Assembly: GCA_943329665.2 (NCBI GenBank)
Contig: CALQEU020000012.1
Span: forward strand, 18,593 to 82,592
DNA length: 64,000 bases
From: JAJTFW01 sp903922455
Lineage (GTDB): Bacteria; Bacteroidota; Bacteroidia; AKYH767-A; OLB10
Direction of reading: 5' to 3'
Below, piece after piece: positions 37,673-46,435 of this stretch (position 1 is the first letter of the stretch; each line of letters begins with the position of its first letter). Under the pieces are notes generated by a model. The model was given only the letters and a program-made list of their open reading frames with translations, was not told the origin of the DNA and did no database searches. The position numbers and the translations under genes are program-made.

Positions 37673-38220
37673 ATGGAAAACAATGCAAAAAATATTCTTT
37701 CAAAAGAAAAGGAATAACGAAACAGATTGCATCAAATCGTAGAGCAAACGATTAGTGAAGAAAAATTAATAGTTGAAAATTTGCTCAATGAACCAGAGGA
37801 AATTTGGACCAGTGGTCGAGGGCTCTCAGACAAAGTTGCGCGTTTTGGTGGGCGTTGGAAATTCATCATTTTTTTTATGATCTTATTGTTCATCTGGATT
37901 GTTGTAAATACAGCAACTCCCGATTCAATCATTTTTGATCCGTATCCATTTATTTTGATGAATTTGATTCTATCTACTCTCGCTGCATTGCAAGCTCCCA
38001 TTATTATGATGAGCCAAAATCGAAAAGAGGAAAAAGACAGAAAGAGAAATGAGAATGATTATTTGATTAATCTCAAAGCAGAATTGGAATTAAGAAGTTT
38101 GCAATAGAAGATGGATTTGCTATCAATGAAGAGTAAGTCAAAGTATAGCTTGAAAGTCAGGCTCGTCAACTGGATTTATTGGAGAAAATTAGTAAGCAAA
38201 TAAAGCCAAATAGTAATTGA
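37673..38220 (+). pseudogene. DUF1003 membrane protein, decayed
   Basis: A DUF1003 gene with several lesions. From ATG 37673 the frame reads MENNAKNILSKEKE, then TAA (37715-37717), then continues in frame with RNRLHQIVEQ and an intact core: two membrane helices (FIIFFMILLFIWIVVN and ILMNLILSTLAALQAPIIMM) and the family's MSQNRKEEKDRKRNENDYLINLKAELELR. After TAG at 38105 the family-like C-terminus (KMDLL) goes on, but a frameshift near 38120-38125 and two more stops (38134, 38146) precede ESQARQLDLLEKISKQIK, which ends at TGA 38218-38220. The core from TTG 37727 to 38107 could still be translated as a 126-residue remnant, but loss of both ends argues for decay. Confidence 0.75.
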
Positions 38221-38534
38221 TTTAAGAAATGAGGCATTAAAAAATGAATCCTTCATCCATTTTCTCTTCCATTTTACATCGTTTAAGATTATTTCAAAAG
38301 ATGCTCTATTTTCGTTATTTATAATTAAAGATCATCTGTTTATGATTTTCGAGATGGTTGATGGATTGACTTGCTCAATTGGTTTCAATACGAGCAGCAA
38401 GGTCTATTAATTTATAATTTTATAGGTCGAAATGATGAAAAAAGCCACTTCTAAAGCTATTTTTTCGTTTTAATCCCATTTAAAGTTATTGAAAATTAGA
38501 TGGTTACATTTAAAATACTTTTCTTCACATCATA
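38221..38534. other. Gene-free spacer before rplU
   Basis: About 310 bp, AT-rich, with no credible open frame, hairpin terminator or repeat. It follows the pseudogene and may include further degraded sequence. Confidence 0.4.
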
Positions 38535-38565
38535 TTGTTAATTCCGTTTCTATGTTCTATCTTTG
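38535..38565 (+). promoter_or_regulatory. rplU-rpmA promoter
   Basis: TTG at 38535-38537 lies 20 bp before a perfect -7 box TATCTTTG at 38558-38565, the Bacteroidota promoter layout. The leader to the rplU ATG is about 25-30 nt and contains CCC..GGGG able to pair weakly. Confidence 0.82.
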
Positions 38566-38597
38566 CCCTCCCTTATTGGGGAATTAAGAATAAGAAC

Positions 38598-38909
38598 ATG
38601 TACGCAATTGTAAACATCGCCGGTCAACAGTTTAAGGTTCAGGAAAACACGCCTGTCTTTATTCACCGATTAGAGGCTAATGAAGGTGATTCAGTAAATT
38701 TTGACGAAGTATTACTCGTTGATGATAATGGATCTATTAAAGTTGGAGCACCCCTAATTGCTGGAGCTTCCGTTTCTGCTAAAGTACTTTCTCACTTGAA
38801 AGGTGACAAAGTTTTAATTTTTAAGAAGAAGCGTCGTAAAGGGTACCAAAAATTAAATGGTCACCGTCAGTATTTGACAAAAATTCACATTGAAAAAATT
38901 ACTGCTTAA
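38598..38909 (+). CDS. rplU: Ribosomal protein bL21
   Basis: The 103-residue L21 begins MYAIVNIAGQQFKVQ and contains the signature KKRRKGYQKLNGHRQYLTKIHIEKI. It binds 23S rRNA in the large subunit. The frame is open further upstream, but those residues would run across the promoter; ATG 38598 is the right start. rpmA follows 25 bp later, the usual order. Confidence 0.97.
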   Translation: MYAIVNIAGQQFKVQENTPVFIHRLEANEGDSVNFDEVLLVDDNGSIKVGAPLIAGASVSAKVLSHLKGDKVLIFKKKRRKGYQKLNGHRQYLTKIHIEKITA

Positions 38910-38934
38910 TTAGTAAAGCATAAAAGTTTAAAAC

Positions 38935-39207
38935 ATGGCACACAAAAAAGGCGTCGGTAGTTCTAGGAACGGACGCGAATCACATAGCAAGAGACTTGGT
39001 ATTAAAGTTTTCGGTGGTCAAAGAGTTATCGCAGGAAACATCATCGTTCGTCAACGCGGAACAAAGCATCATCCTGGTGCAAACGTAGGTATCGGAAAAG
39101 ATCATACGTTGTTTGCTTTGATCGATGGTACGGTAATGTTCCGTAAGCGCATGGATGATAAATCCTTTGTTTACGTAAAACCATTCGAAGCTACGGCTAC
39201 AGCATAA
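38935..39207 (+). CDS. rpmA: Ribosomal protein bL27
   Basis: A 90-residue L27 with AHKKGVGSSRNGRES at the N-terminus, the KVFGGQ motif and RQRGTKHHPGANVGIGKDHTLFA. The N-terminus reaches the peptidyl-transferase centre. The start is directly at AHKKG, with no cleavable extension of the Firmicutes kind. A terminator closes the operon 22 bp later. Confidence 0.97.
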   Translation: MAHKKGVGSSRNGRESHSKRLGIKVFGGQRVIAGNIIVRQRGTKHHPGANVGIGKDHTLFALIDGTVMFRKRMDDKSFVYVKPFEATATA

Positions 39208-39228
39208 TAATTGAATAATACCCCCAAT

Positions 39229-39258
39229 AATGCCTTGCGAAAGTGAGGCATTTTTTTT
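39229..39258 (+). terminator. Rho-independent terminator of rplU-rpmA
   Basis: AATGCCT (39229-39235) pairs with AGGCATT (39246-39252), followed by a run of T to 39258. Confidence 0.92.
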
Positions 39259-39276
39259 GTTCCTTTTTTTAGAGGA

Positions 39277-39366
39277 GGAGATGGCTTGCCCTGAAGTCCT
39301 AGCGGAACCCTGTGGTTGAAGCAAAGCGAAATACTACAGGGAAGCGGAGTACTTCAGGGGAGATGG
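39277..39366. repeat. Nested-hairpin element flanked by 8-bp direct repeats
   Basis: CCCTGAAGT (39289-39297) pairs with ACTTCAGGG (39351-39359). Inside it CCCTGTGGT (39308-39316) pairs with ACTACAGGG (39333-39341, one G-U). GGAGATGG occurs at 39277-39284 and 39359-39366 on either side, like a target-site duplication, though the second copy shares its first base with the stem. It lies in the convergent gap after rpmA and is non-coding. Confidence 0.6.
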
Positions 39367-39397
39367 ATGGACCCATCAGAAAAAAATCAAATCAAAA

Positions 39398-40258
39398 TTA
39401 TAGCTTCCAGCTAGAAATAGTAATGGATCGTTTGTTGAATCCACTAATACCAAAAACTTTTTCTTGTTTAATGTTAGTACAATAATCAAATCGTGCGGGC
39501 TCCGAATTTGCAGCCAAAGCAGCGTTCACCACGGTCTTGTTGTTCGTCGTGTTCTCATAAATCAAATTGTAAAAGCGATCGTAATAAAGCACCGACTTAT
39601 TATCATCATTGATCAGCAAAATTTTACTCTTTGGAGTTAAATTATCCGATAACCACACATCTTCCTTTTTCATGTTTGCGTAAGTGGTGTGACTGTTAAT
39701 TTTTTTGATGTAGTTGTAGTGTGCTTGATAAATAAATCCGTTTTTATAATTTAGATAAAGATTATAAGAGTACGGGAAACGTGTAAAATAAAAATCTTGT
39801 AAGTAATCGTTATTGCTGTAGTAAGTAGGGATGGAAGGCAATTCGAAAAGTTTATAGAAGTGATTCAATTGCTTGAACCAATCTTCTGGTTTGGTATACG
39901 GTAGGCTTTCTAATTTTTTATATTGAGTGCTGTATTTATAAATGGCCGTTTCATTATTATCCATAATGATCAAATCATCATACTCATCAAACTCCATCGA
40001 TCGTACACATTTGTCATTTGGAAGTTTTACGCTGTCTACTTGCACACCTTCCGAAGTGAAGATGTATATATAAGGTCGAGAACAAGCATTAAAAGCAATG
40101 CGCTCTTTGGAATCTACGGCAATTTTAAAACTGTAGCCCGATGCACCTTCTACTTTCTCTGTAGGAATCGTAAATAATTCGGTGCGTATTAATCGACCTT
40201 CTTGTGCCGATGATGGGATATTGAGTAGGAGTAAGGCGAGAATGATGTAATTTTTCAC
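39398..40258 (-). CDS. Secreted protein of unknown function, propeller-like
   Basis: This 286-residue protein starts with GTG at 40258 and a signal peptide (NYIILALLLLNIPSSAQ). I do not recognise a family. Segments such as FKIAVDSKERIAFNACSRPYIYIF, SMEFDEYDDLIIMDNNETAIYKY and NYKNGFIYQAHYNYIKKI recur every 40-50 residues with a beta-strand pattern, suggesting NHL/YncE-like propeller blades. A -7 box (TATCTTTG, minus strand) ends 4 nt before the GTG, which supports this start. It lies convergent to rpmA and downstream of the efflux operon. Confidence 0.65.
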   Translation of the reverse strand: MKNYIILALLLLNIPSSAQEGRLIRTELFTIPTEKVEGASGYSFKIAVDSKERIAFNACSRPYIYIFTSEGVQVDSVKLPNDKCVRSMEFDEYDDLIIMDNNETAIYKYSTQYKKLESLPYTKPEDWFKQLNHFYKLFELPSIPTYYSNNDYLQDFYFTRFPYSYNLYLNYKNGFIYQAHYNYIKKINSHTTYANMKKEDVWLSDNLTPKSKILLINDDNKSVLYYDRFYNLIYENTTNNKTVVNAALAANSEPARFDYCTNIKQEKVFGISGFNKRSITISSWKL

Positions 40259-40262
40259 GGGG

Positions 40263-40270
40263 CAAAGATA
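40263..40270 (-). promoter_or_regulatory. Promoter -7 box 4 nt before a GTG start
   Basis: On the minus strand the order is TATCTTTG, CCCC, GTG. The box is a perfect TAnnTTTG match. The region upstream is the 7-bp repeat tract, with no TTTG at the right distance. Confidence 0.5.
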
Positions 40271-40273
40271 GTT

Positions 40274-40329
40274 AGATTTTGGACTTTAGATTTTGGACTT
40301 TGGATTTTGGAATTTAGATTTTAGACTTT
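40274..40329. repeat. 7-bp tandem repeat, eight units (AGATTTT/GGACTTT)
   Basis: Eight consecutive heptamers: AGATTTT, GGACTTT, AGATTTT, GGACTTT, GGATTTT, GGAATTT, AGATTTT, AGACTTT. It starts 15 bp upstream of the 40258 gene's start codon. GCTTCGCGA follows at 40339-40347. Confidence 0.8.
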
Positions 40330-40387
40330 GGTTTCAAGGCTTCGCGATTGGATTTTAGCAATTGCATAACTAAACAAGACGCTCCGC

Positions 40388-40437
40388 GAAATCTAACATC
40401 TAACAACTAACATCTAACATCTAACATCCAACAACTA
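40388..40437. repeat. 7-bp tandem repeat (AACATCT family) at the RND gene end
   Basis: About seven heptamers AACATCT/AACAACT/AACATCC run up to and include the stop codon of the RND gene (40435-40437). Read on the minus strand the unit is AGATGTT, related to the AGATTTT units at 40274-40329 in the opposite orientation. GCTCCGCGA at 40381-40389 borders the tract. Confidence 0.8.
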
Positions 40438-43400
40438 CTCCGGTGCATTTACATGATCTTGCTTTGGTGCATTTTCTATTCCGTAGATACGATTTGTAAA
40501 GCGTTTCCAACGAATTTTTGCTCGCTCCGTTAATAGATACATCGCAGGAACTAAGATGAGTGTCAAGAAGGTCGCAAAGCTTAATCCGAAGATCATCGTC
40601 CAAGAGAGTGGACCCCAGAAGGCAACACTGTCTCCACCAAAGAATAAATGTGGATTTCCAGTAGTCAATAATTTCTCGAAATCAATATTCAATCCAACAG
40701 CAAGTGGAATGAGTCCAAAGATCGCCGCACATGCAGTTAAGAGTACCGGTGTCATCCTCGTTTTTCCAGCTTCCACAATCGCATCCCAAGTATTGTATCC
40801 TTGCTCGATGAGTAAGTCGGTGAATTCAACAAGTAAAATTCCATTTCGTACTACAATTCCCGCCAAGGCTACGATTCCAATTCCCATCATGATCGTAGAA
40901 ACTGTCATACCAGTTATAGCATAACCCAAGAATACTCCAATCATACTGAAAATAATTTCAGTTAAAATAATAACTGGTTTGCTGAGTGAATTAAATTGCA
41001 TCACAAGAATTAAAAAGATAAGTCCAAGAGAAACTAACATCGCCGATCCTAAGAAACTCATGGTCTCGGCTTGCTCTTCCGATTGTCCTGTGAGCACAAT
41101 TTCTACACCATCGGGTGCTTGGAACTGCGCTGCCTTTTTCTGAACGCTGGTAACAACACCATTTGGATCGTACCCTGCCAATACATTTGAACTAATGGTG
41201 ATCACACGTTTTTGGTTGATGCGTTTAATACCACCATAAGTACTGGAGTATTGAATTTCACAAAACGCAGAGAGCGGAATTTGTCGTACAATACCACCCA
41301 TGTTCATATCGCGGTAGGTGATTTTAGTATTTTTCAATACATCTACGTTCGTACGTTGATCATATTCATAGCGCAATTGTATCGGAAACTCATCGTTATC
41401 ATCTCTAAATTTACTTACCTCACTTCCAAATACTGCATTTCGAATTTCCATTCCTATTTGAGCGGTACTGATGCCTTCTCGATTCGCACGTTCACGATCT
41501 ATATTGAAAACAATTTCGGGTTTGCTAATTTCAAAGTCAGATTTTAATTGCTCTACGCCTGCTACATCTTCTGCAATGAGGTAGCGTCGTAAATCTTCCG
41601 AAGTTTTTACAATGTCTTCAAATTTGTCGCCGCGTACTTCGATGTTGATGGGTTTTCCAACGGGAGGTCCACCTTGTTCTTGATCGACTGTAATTTCTAC
41701 TCCTGGAATTCCTTTTACGGATTCACGAATGTCAGTCAAGTATTTTTTGGAAGAGATGCCATCGCGATCACTGAATTTTTTAAAGGCAACCGTAATTTTT
41801 GCTTTATGAGGCTGCACACTTGGATCAAATTCATTAGCATCGTTCGTACCCACGGCAACGTTAGTAATTACAGAGGTAACAATGGGATTTTTAGGTCCTA
41901 AGGCTTTGTACACCCTGCTTTCTACGATTTTGGCAATGGAATCGGTCTTGGCTTGATCGGTTCCAATAGGAGCTTTTACATAAGCATAAATAAAGTTGGG
42001 ATCACTGCTCGGGAAGAAAACAAATTCGTTTCGACCAAACATCATAGCAACAACAGAAACAAAAAACAACACTACTGTCGCTAATACCAATGTTTTTGGA
42101 CGACGTAACGACCATTCTAATTTTCTTCCATACCATTCCTTAAATCGTGGCCAAGCTTTATCTTGGAAATTCCAAATAACTTTTTGTAAATAGAAATGGT
42201 TTAAGAAATTAAATCCAATCACCACCAGCATAAAATTCCCCATCGCATGACTTCCTGATAAATGCAGTAATAAACTAATCGATGCAAGTATGATGGAACT
42301 TACTTTAAGTCCACGTGTCAACGTTGGATTTTTTATTTGTTCGTCATCATGAGGCTTCATGTATTGAACCGCAAATACCGGATTAATAATGTAGGCAACC
42401 AATAACGATGCAAGTAGTGTTACAATAAGTGTGATGGGAAGATAATACATAAATTCTCCAATCGTTCCCGTCCAGAATGCAAGAGGAATAAATGGCGCCA
42501 GCGTAGTTAGTGTACCACTTAATACGGGTAAGAAAACTTCACCTGCTGCTAGCTTAGCCGCTTCTTTAATATTTCGTTTTCCGTTGTCATATATACGATG
42601 TGTATTTTCAATAACAACAATCGCATCATCTACCACAATTCCGAGTGCTAACAAGAATGCAAAGAGTACAATCATGTTCATCGTAAATCCAATGACAGGC
42701 ATGAAGAGGAATGCTAAAAACATCGACAAAGGAACGCTAGCTGCTACGAAGAATGCATTGGTTGTTCCCATGAAAAACATCAAGATGAGCAATACTAAAA
42801 TAAATCCGATGATGATGGTATTAATCAAATCATGCAATGTAGTACGAGTCGAATCACTTTGATCACCCGTTAATGTTACGGTTAAGTTAGTCGGTAAATC
42901 TTTTTCTTGCATTTCAGCCACGATAACTTTCATCTTATCCGTTGCTTCAATCAAATTATATCCTGTTCGTTTTACAACATTCAACGTGATTACATTTTTC
43001 CCATCTAGACGAGCAAAACTTTCTTGTTCTTTGTACGTGTCTTTTACTTCTGCAATATCTTTTAAATAAACAGCAGCACCCGACGCACCGCTGATAATAA
43101 TATTGCTAATCTGCATCACATCTTTAAATTCACCTTTCACACCGATGGTGCGACGCATCCCATCGGTAGAAACTGTTCCGCCAGAAATCGACATGTTCTC
43201 AAATGATACAGCACGTTCAATATCACCTAAAGCAATTTGAGCAGCTTGCATTTTGTACATGTCCACGTTTATTTGAATTTCACGATCGAGTGCACCTACC
43301 ATTTCAACGCGACTTATTTCTTTCAGACTTTCAATCTTGTCTTTGATGTCATCCGCATATTGTTTCAATTTGTTTAATTCCATATCACCCGATAGGTTAA

Positions 43401-43845
43401 TAAATAAAATTGGAATTTCACTAAAATTAATTTCGGTTATAGCTGGTTCTTGTTTTAAATCATTGGGTAAATCAGTGCGAGCTTTGTCAACAGCGTCTTT
43501 TACTCTTTGTTTAGCATCCGACACTTTCACATCGGTGTTAAATTCTACCATGATGCTTGTAAAATCTTGAACCGAGTTACTCGTGATCTTTTTTACACCT
43601 GTAGCGGATTTTACTTGTTTCTCAATAGGCTTTGCAATTAAGTTTTCCATGTCTCCAGGAGAGGTTCCGGGATGTACAACCGTCACAAATATTTGTGGCA
43701 GACTGATGTCAGGAAAGTTCTCTTTCGGTAAGCCATTATAAGCCATAATTCCTGCCAACGTGATGATGATGGTAAGAATGAATATGCTCGTTTTATTGTC
43801 TATCGCCCAAGAGCTGGGTTTAAATTCTTTGAATACATCCTTCAT
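40435..43845 (-). CDS. RND efflux pump inner-membrane transporter (AcrB/HAE1 family)
   Basis: A 1136-residue proton-driven exporter. It has the 12-helix plan: first helix FILTIIITLAGIMAY, large periplasmic loop, helices 2-6 with the proton-relay Asp pair in GIVVDDAIVVIENTHR, a second periplasmic loop, and helices 8-12 ending FATFLTLILVPAMYLL. It is about 90 residues longer than AcrB, mainly in the cytoplasmic region after helix 6-7 (YMKPHDDEQIKNPTLTRGLK plus two extra hydrophobic stretches). With the adaptor and TolC-type genes upstream it would form a tripartite pump. The drug or lipid substrate is unknown. Its stop codon lies in a 7-bp repeat. Confidence 0.93.
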   Translation of the reverse strand: MKDVFKEFKPSSWAIDNKTSIFILTIIITLAGIMAYNGLPKENFPDISLPQIFVTVVHPGTSPGDMENLIAKPIEKQVKSATGVKKITSNSVQDFTSIMVEFNTDVKVSDAKQRVKDAVDKARTDLPNDLKQEPAITEINFSEIPILFINLSGDMELNKLKQYADDIKDKIESLKEISRVEMVGALDREIQINVDMYKMQAAQIALGDIERAVSFENMSISGGTVSTDGMRRTIGVKGEFKDVMQISNIIISGASGAAVYLKDIAEVKDTYKEQESFARLDGKNVITLNVVKRTGYNLIEATDKMKVIVAEMQEKDLPTNLTVTLTGDQSDSTRTTLHDLINTIIIGFILVLLILMFFMGTTNAFFVAASVPLSMFLAFLFMPVIGFTMNMIVLFAFLLALGIVVDDAIVVIENTHRIYDNGKRNIKEAAKLAAGEVFLPVLSGTLTTLAPFIPLAFWTGTIGEFMYYLPITLIVTLLASLLVAYIINPVFAVQYMKPHDDEQIKNPTLTRGLKVSSIILASISLLLHLSGSHAMGNFMLVVIGFNFLNHFYLQKVIWNFQDKAWPRFKEWYGRKLEWSLRRPKTLVLATVVLFFVSVVAMMFGRNEFVFFPSSDPNFIYAYVKAPIGTDQAKTDSIAKIVESRVYKALGPKNPIVTSVITNVAVGTNDANEFDPSVQPHKAKITVAFKKFSDRDGISSKKYLTDIRESVKGIPGVEITVDQEQGGPPVGKPINIEVRGDKFEDIVKTSEDLRRYLIAEDVAGVEQLKSDFEISKPEIVFNIDRERANREGISTAQIGMEIRNAVFGSEVSKFRDDNDEFPIQLRYEYDQRTNVDVLKNTKITYRDMNMGGIVRQIPLSAFCEIQYSSTYGGIKRINQKRVITISSNVLAGYDPNGVVTSVQKKAAQFQAPDGVEIVLTGQSEEQAETMSFLGSAMLVSLGLIFLILVMQFNSLSKPVIILTEIIFSMIGVFLGYAITGMTVSTIMMGIGIVALAGIVVRNGILLVEFTDLLIEQGYNTWDAIVEAGKTRMTPVLLTACAAIFGLIPLAVGLNIDFEKLLTTGNPHLFFGGDSVAFWGPLSWTMIFGLSFATFLTLILVPAMYLLTERAKIRWKRFTNRIYGIENAPKQDHVNAPE

Positions 43846-43885
43846 AGGGAGTGGTTTTTTGAAAAAGTAATGATGAGAATATAGC

Positions 43886-44989
43886 TTATAAATTAATTTT
43901 TTGACCGTCCACTAAATCTTGGTAGCCGCTTGTGATGACTTTGTCGCCCGCTTTTAATCCTTCTAATACTTCAAGTTTTCCAGCGTAATTCAATCCGGGT
44001 TTCACCATTTGTTTTTTGGCAATACCGTTTTCAGCAAGGAAGAGATAACTTCCTTCTGGTGTGTTTTGCACAATCGCTAATGGAAGAGTGAAGGCATTCG
44101 GCGAAGAATAGTCAGCAATTCGAACAATAGCCACTTGATTGGGGTAAAGTGATGCGGTATTGCTACTGATGTTCACTTCAACCCGGAAAGTGCGGTTGAT
44201 GGGATCAATTACTTTTCCTGCATATGAGATACTCGTTTTCACACTTGATTTTAAATCGGGGAAATAGACTTCAACAAAATCTCCTTTTTTCACTTTGGAG
44301 ATGTAAGCTTCTGCAACGTCTGCCTGAATTTTTAATTTCGAGAAATTTACTACACGCAAGCCAGGTAGTCCGGGCGCGAAAGCTTGTCCTACCTTTAAAT
44401 CCATCGCATCTACTGTACCATTAATTGGAGACTTAATTCGTAACATTTCTAATTGTTGTCGAACGGTAGCCATTTTGCGATCGATCGACTCCAAGCCGTT
44501 CTTCGCTTGTAAAAACTGTATTTCAGTTCCAATATTTTGATCCCACAAAGCTTTTTGTTTTAGATAAAGGGTGTTGGTAAAGTCACGTGTACTTTCCAAT
44601 TCGGCTAGTGTTTTCTTGTACACCGAATTTTCTAATTCGGCTAATACAGTTCCTGGAGAAACTTTATCGCCTACTTTAACGAAAATGCGAGAAAGCGTTC
44701 CTGGAGTTTCTGGACTCACCATTACGTTTTCATCACCTTCTACTTTCGCTTGTACTTCTATCAAATGACGGAAAGGAGCTGATTCCACTGAAGTGATAGC
44801 CACATCACGCCCTGCCACTTTTTTTTGATCGCCACTTTTGTTAATCTCTGCTTCGAGTGTTGCAATTTTGTCTTTAATTTCACTTTGCTGTTTTTTGAGA
44901 TCTTCAAGTTCAGCTTTTTTATCAGGTGATCCACAAGATGAGAATGCGAATGCAATTCCTATTGGAAGTATATAAAGAAGATTTTTCAT
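43886..44989 (-). CDS. RND efflux adaptor lipoprotein (membrane fusion protein)
   Basis: This 367-residue periplasmic adaptor carries a lipoprotein signal (AFAFSSC, lipid-bearing Cys near residue 19), a coiled coil (about 27-58), a biotinyl-lipoyl-like half motif (VSPETPGTLSRIFVKVGDKVSPGTVLAEL, about 90-118), an alpha-hairpin, IKSPINGTVDAMDLKVGQ, and a beta-barrel and membrane-proximal domain (VLEGLKAGDKVITSGYQDLVDGQKINL). It bridges the RND transporter and the TolC-type channel. It lies 23 bp after the channel gene and 40 bp before the transporter gene. Confidence 0.93.
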   Translation of the reverse strand: MKNLLYILPIGIAFAFSSCGSPDKKAELEDLKKQQSEIKDKIATLEAEINKSGDQKKVAGRDVAITSVESAPFRHLIEVQAKVEGDENVMVSPETPGTLSRIFVKVGDKVSPGTVLAELENSVYKKTLAELESTRDFTNTLYLKQKALWDQNIGTEIQFLQAKNGLESIDRKMATVRQQLEMLRIKSPINGTVDAMDLKVGQAFAPGLPGLRVVNFSKLKIQADVAEAYISKVKKGDFVEVYFPDLKSSVKTSISYAGKVIDPINRTFRVEVNISSNTASLYPNQVAIVRIADYSSPNAFTLPLAIVQNTPEGSYLFLAENGIAKKQMVKPGLNYAGKLEVLEGLKAGDKVITSGYQDLVDGQKINL

Positions 44990-45012
44990 AACCTTTTAAT
45001 TGATTTGTTTTA

Positions 45013-46341
45013 TTAGTAGTTTAAATTTCCGCTTGCCTTATCAAGATCAATACGAGCGATGATGGTTTCATAAAGAGTATTTAAATAATTAGCATCTGCT
45101 TCACGTAATGAACTTTCTGCATCAACGACTTCTAAGCTCGACCCAATCCCATTGTCGTATTTCACTTTGGAAACACGTGCAATTTCAGTGGCTAGTTCTC
45201 GATTCTTTTTTACAATAGTCAGACTAGCTGTGTTATTTAAATAATTTGTTTTAGCGGATTCCATTTCTAATTCAAAACCGTTTTTCATTAAGATAATTGA
45301 ATTTTCCACTTTCTTTAAATTTAATTTGGCTTGAGAAACGCGAGCGCTTTTTTGCATTCCATCCCACAACGGAACCGAAAGTTTTGCGCCAATAATGGAA
45401 GCAGGAAACCATTTAAGATCGCTATCTGAAAAGTCAAACTCGTTGCGTGAATTATTAAAACTAAAAGCGCCGAATGCTACTAAGCTTGGTACATACGTCA
45501 TTTTATATCGCTTCACATCTAACTCTTGCAAACGTTTTGTTACATCCATCACTTGATACTCTGGACGATTTGCCAAATTCACTGTCTCAGGAACAGATAC
45601 TTCTTGTATGGTTGCTGCCTCTAACTTATCGCTTAGCACAAGAGGTTGAGCAGATGGATAACTCATTTGAAATTTAAGAAGGGCATAGCTAATGGTTTGA
45701 TACCTTTTCACCTTTTCTTTTTCAACCAAAAGATTATTGTAGGTTAATTCCATTCGATCAACGTCCAATTTTTCTACAAAACCATTTTGATTTAAAACTT
45801 TAATTTCACTCAACATTTTTTCAACACGATTTAAATTCGCGTCTATAATTTCCATTCGAGCATTTGAAACAAGCGCACCGTAATACGCTTTACTAACATT
45901 CACAGCCGCTTCGGTTTTGGTTTGCTTCGTTTGCTTTCTGCTTAAATCTTGATAGGTTTTAGTAGCTTGTAAGCCTACTAAATAAGATCCATCAAATAAT
46001 AATTGAGAAATGTTTACTCCTGCCGACGCACTGAATTTTTGTCCAAATTGAACAGGAGCATAAGTGCCTGGTTCGCCTCCAAAGAATTCTCCAGGAACAA
46101 AGCTTACTGGAATGTCGAGGAAATAATTGAAATCAGCATATCCTTCAATTTGAGGAGTTCCTAAACCAACAATTTCATTCACTTTTTTTCGGGCAATATC
46201 TTCATCGAGTTGTGCATTTAGTACTGAAGTGTGATTCTTCAATGCATAGTCAATGGCCTGTTGCAGGCTAAAGGTATTTTCCTGGGCTTGTAAATTTCCA
46301 GCAAGGGAAAATAGAAGCCATAAACTCAGGATTTTTATCAT
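45013..46341 (-). CDS. TolC-family outer-membrane efflux protein
   Basis: A 442-residue outer-membrane channel subunit with signal peptide (IKILSLWLLFSLAGNLQAQ), then the family start FSLQQAIDYALKNHTSVLNAQLDEDIARKKV, long helices with internal repeat of the two OEP halves (first about 22-205, second about 260-440), and IGAKLSVPLWDGMQKSARVSQAKLNLKKVENS. It completes the tripartite pump. It begins 94 bp after the tetR stop; no separate -7 box is clear, so transcription from the tetR promoter is likely. Confidence 0.92.
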   Translation of the reverse strand: MIKILSLWLLFSLAGNLQAQENTFSLQQAIDYALKNHTSVLNAQLDEDIARKKVNEIVGLGTPQIEGYADFNYFLDIPVSFVPGEFFGGEPGTYAPVQFGQKFSASAGVNISQLLFDGSYLVGLQATKTYQDLSRKQTKQTKTEAAVNVSKAYYGALVSNARMEIIDANLNRVEKMLSEIKVLNQNGFVEKLDVDRMELTYNNLLVEKEKVKRYQTISYALLKFQMSYPSAQPLVLSDKLEAATIQEVSVPETVNLANRPEYQVMDVTKRLQELDVKRYKMTYVPSLVAFGAFSFNNSRNEFDFSDSDLKWFPASIIGAKLSVPLWDGMQKSARVSQAKLNLKKVENSIILMKNGFELEMESAKTNYLNNTASLTIVKKNRELATEIARVSKVKYDNGIGSSLEVVDAESSLREADANYLNTLYETIIARIDLDKASGNLNY

Positions 46342-46435
46342 AGGGTAATGGGTTGCAAATTATTTTTAAATATGGTCGATAATATTAGGTTGAATTGACG
46401 ATTGGATAGTAAGCACATTTTAACAAAATGAAATA

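Noticed and set aside
37673..38220. Stop-codon reassignment or programmed readthrough in the DUF1003 gene
   Set aside because: TAA and TAG end every other gene here normally, and a frameshift is also present, so decay is simpler.
38535..38597. Longer N-terminus for bL21
   Set aside because: The extension lies over the promoter and has no match to L21, which begins at MYAIV.
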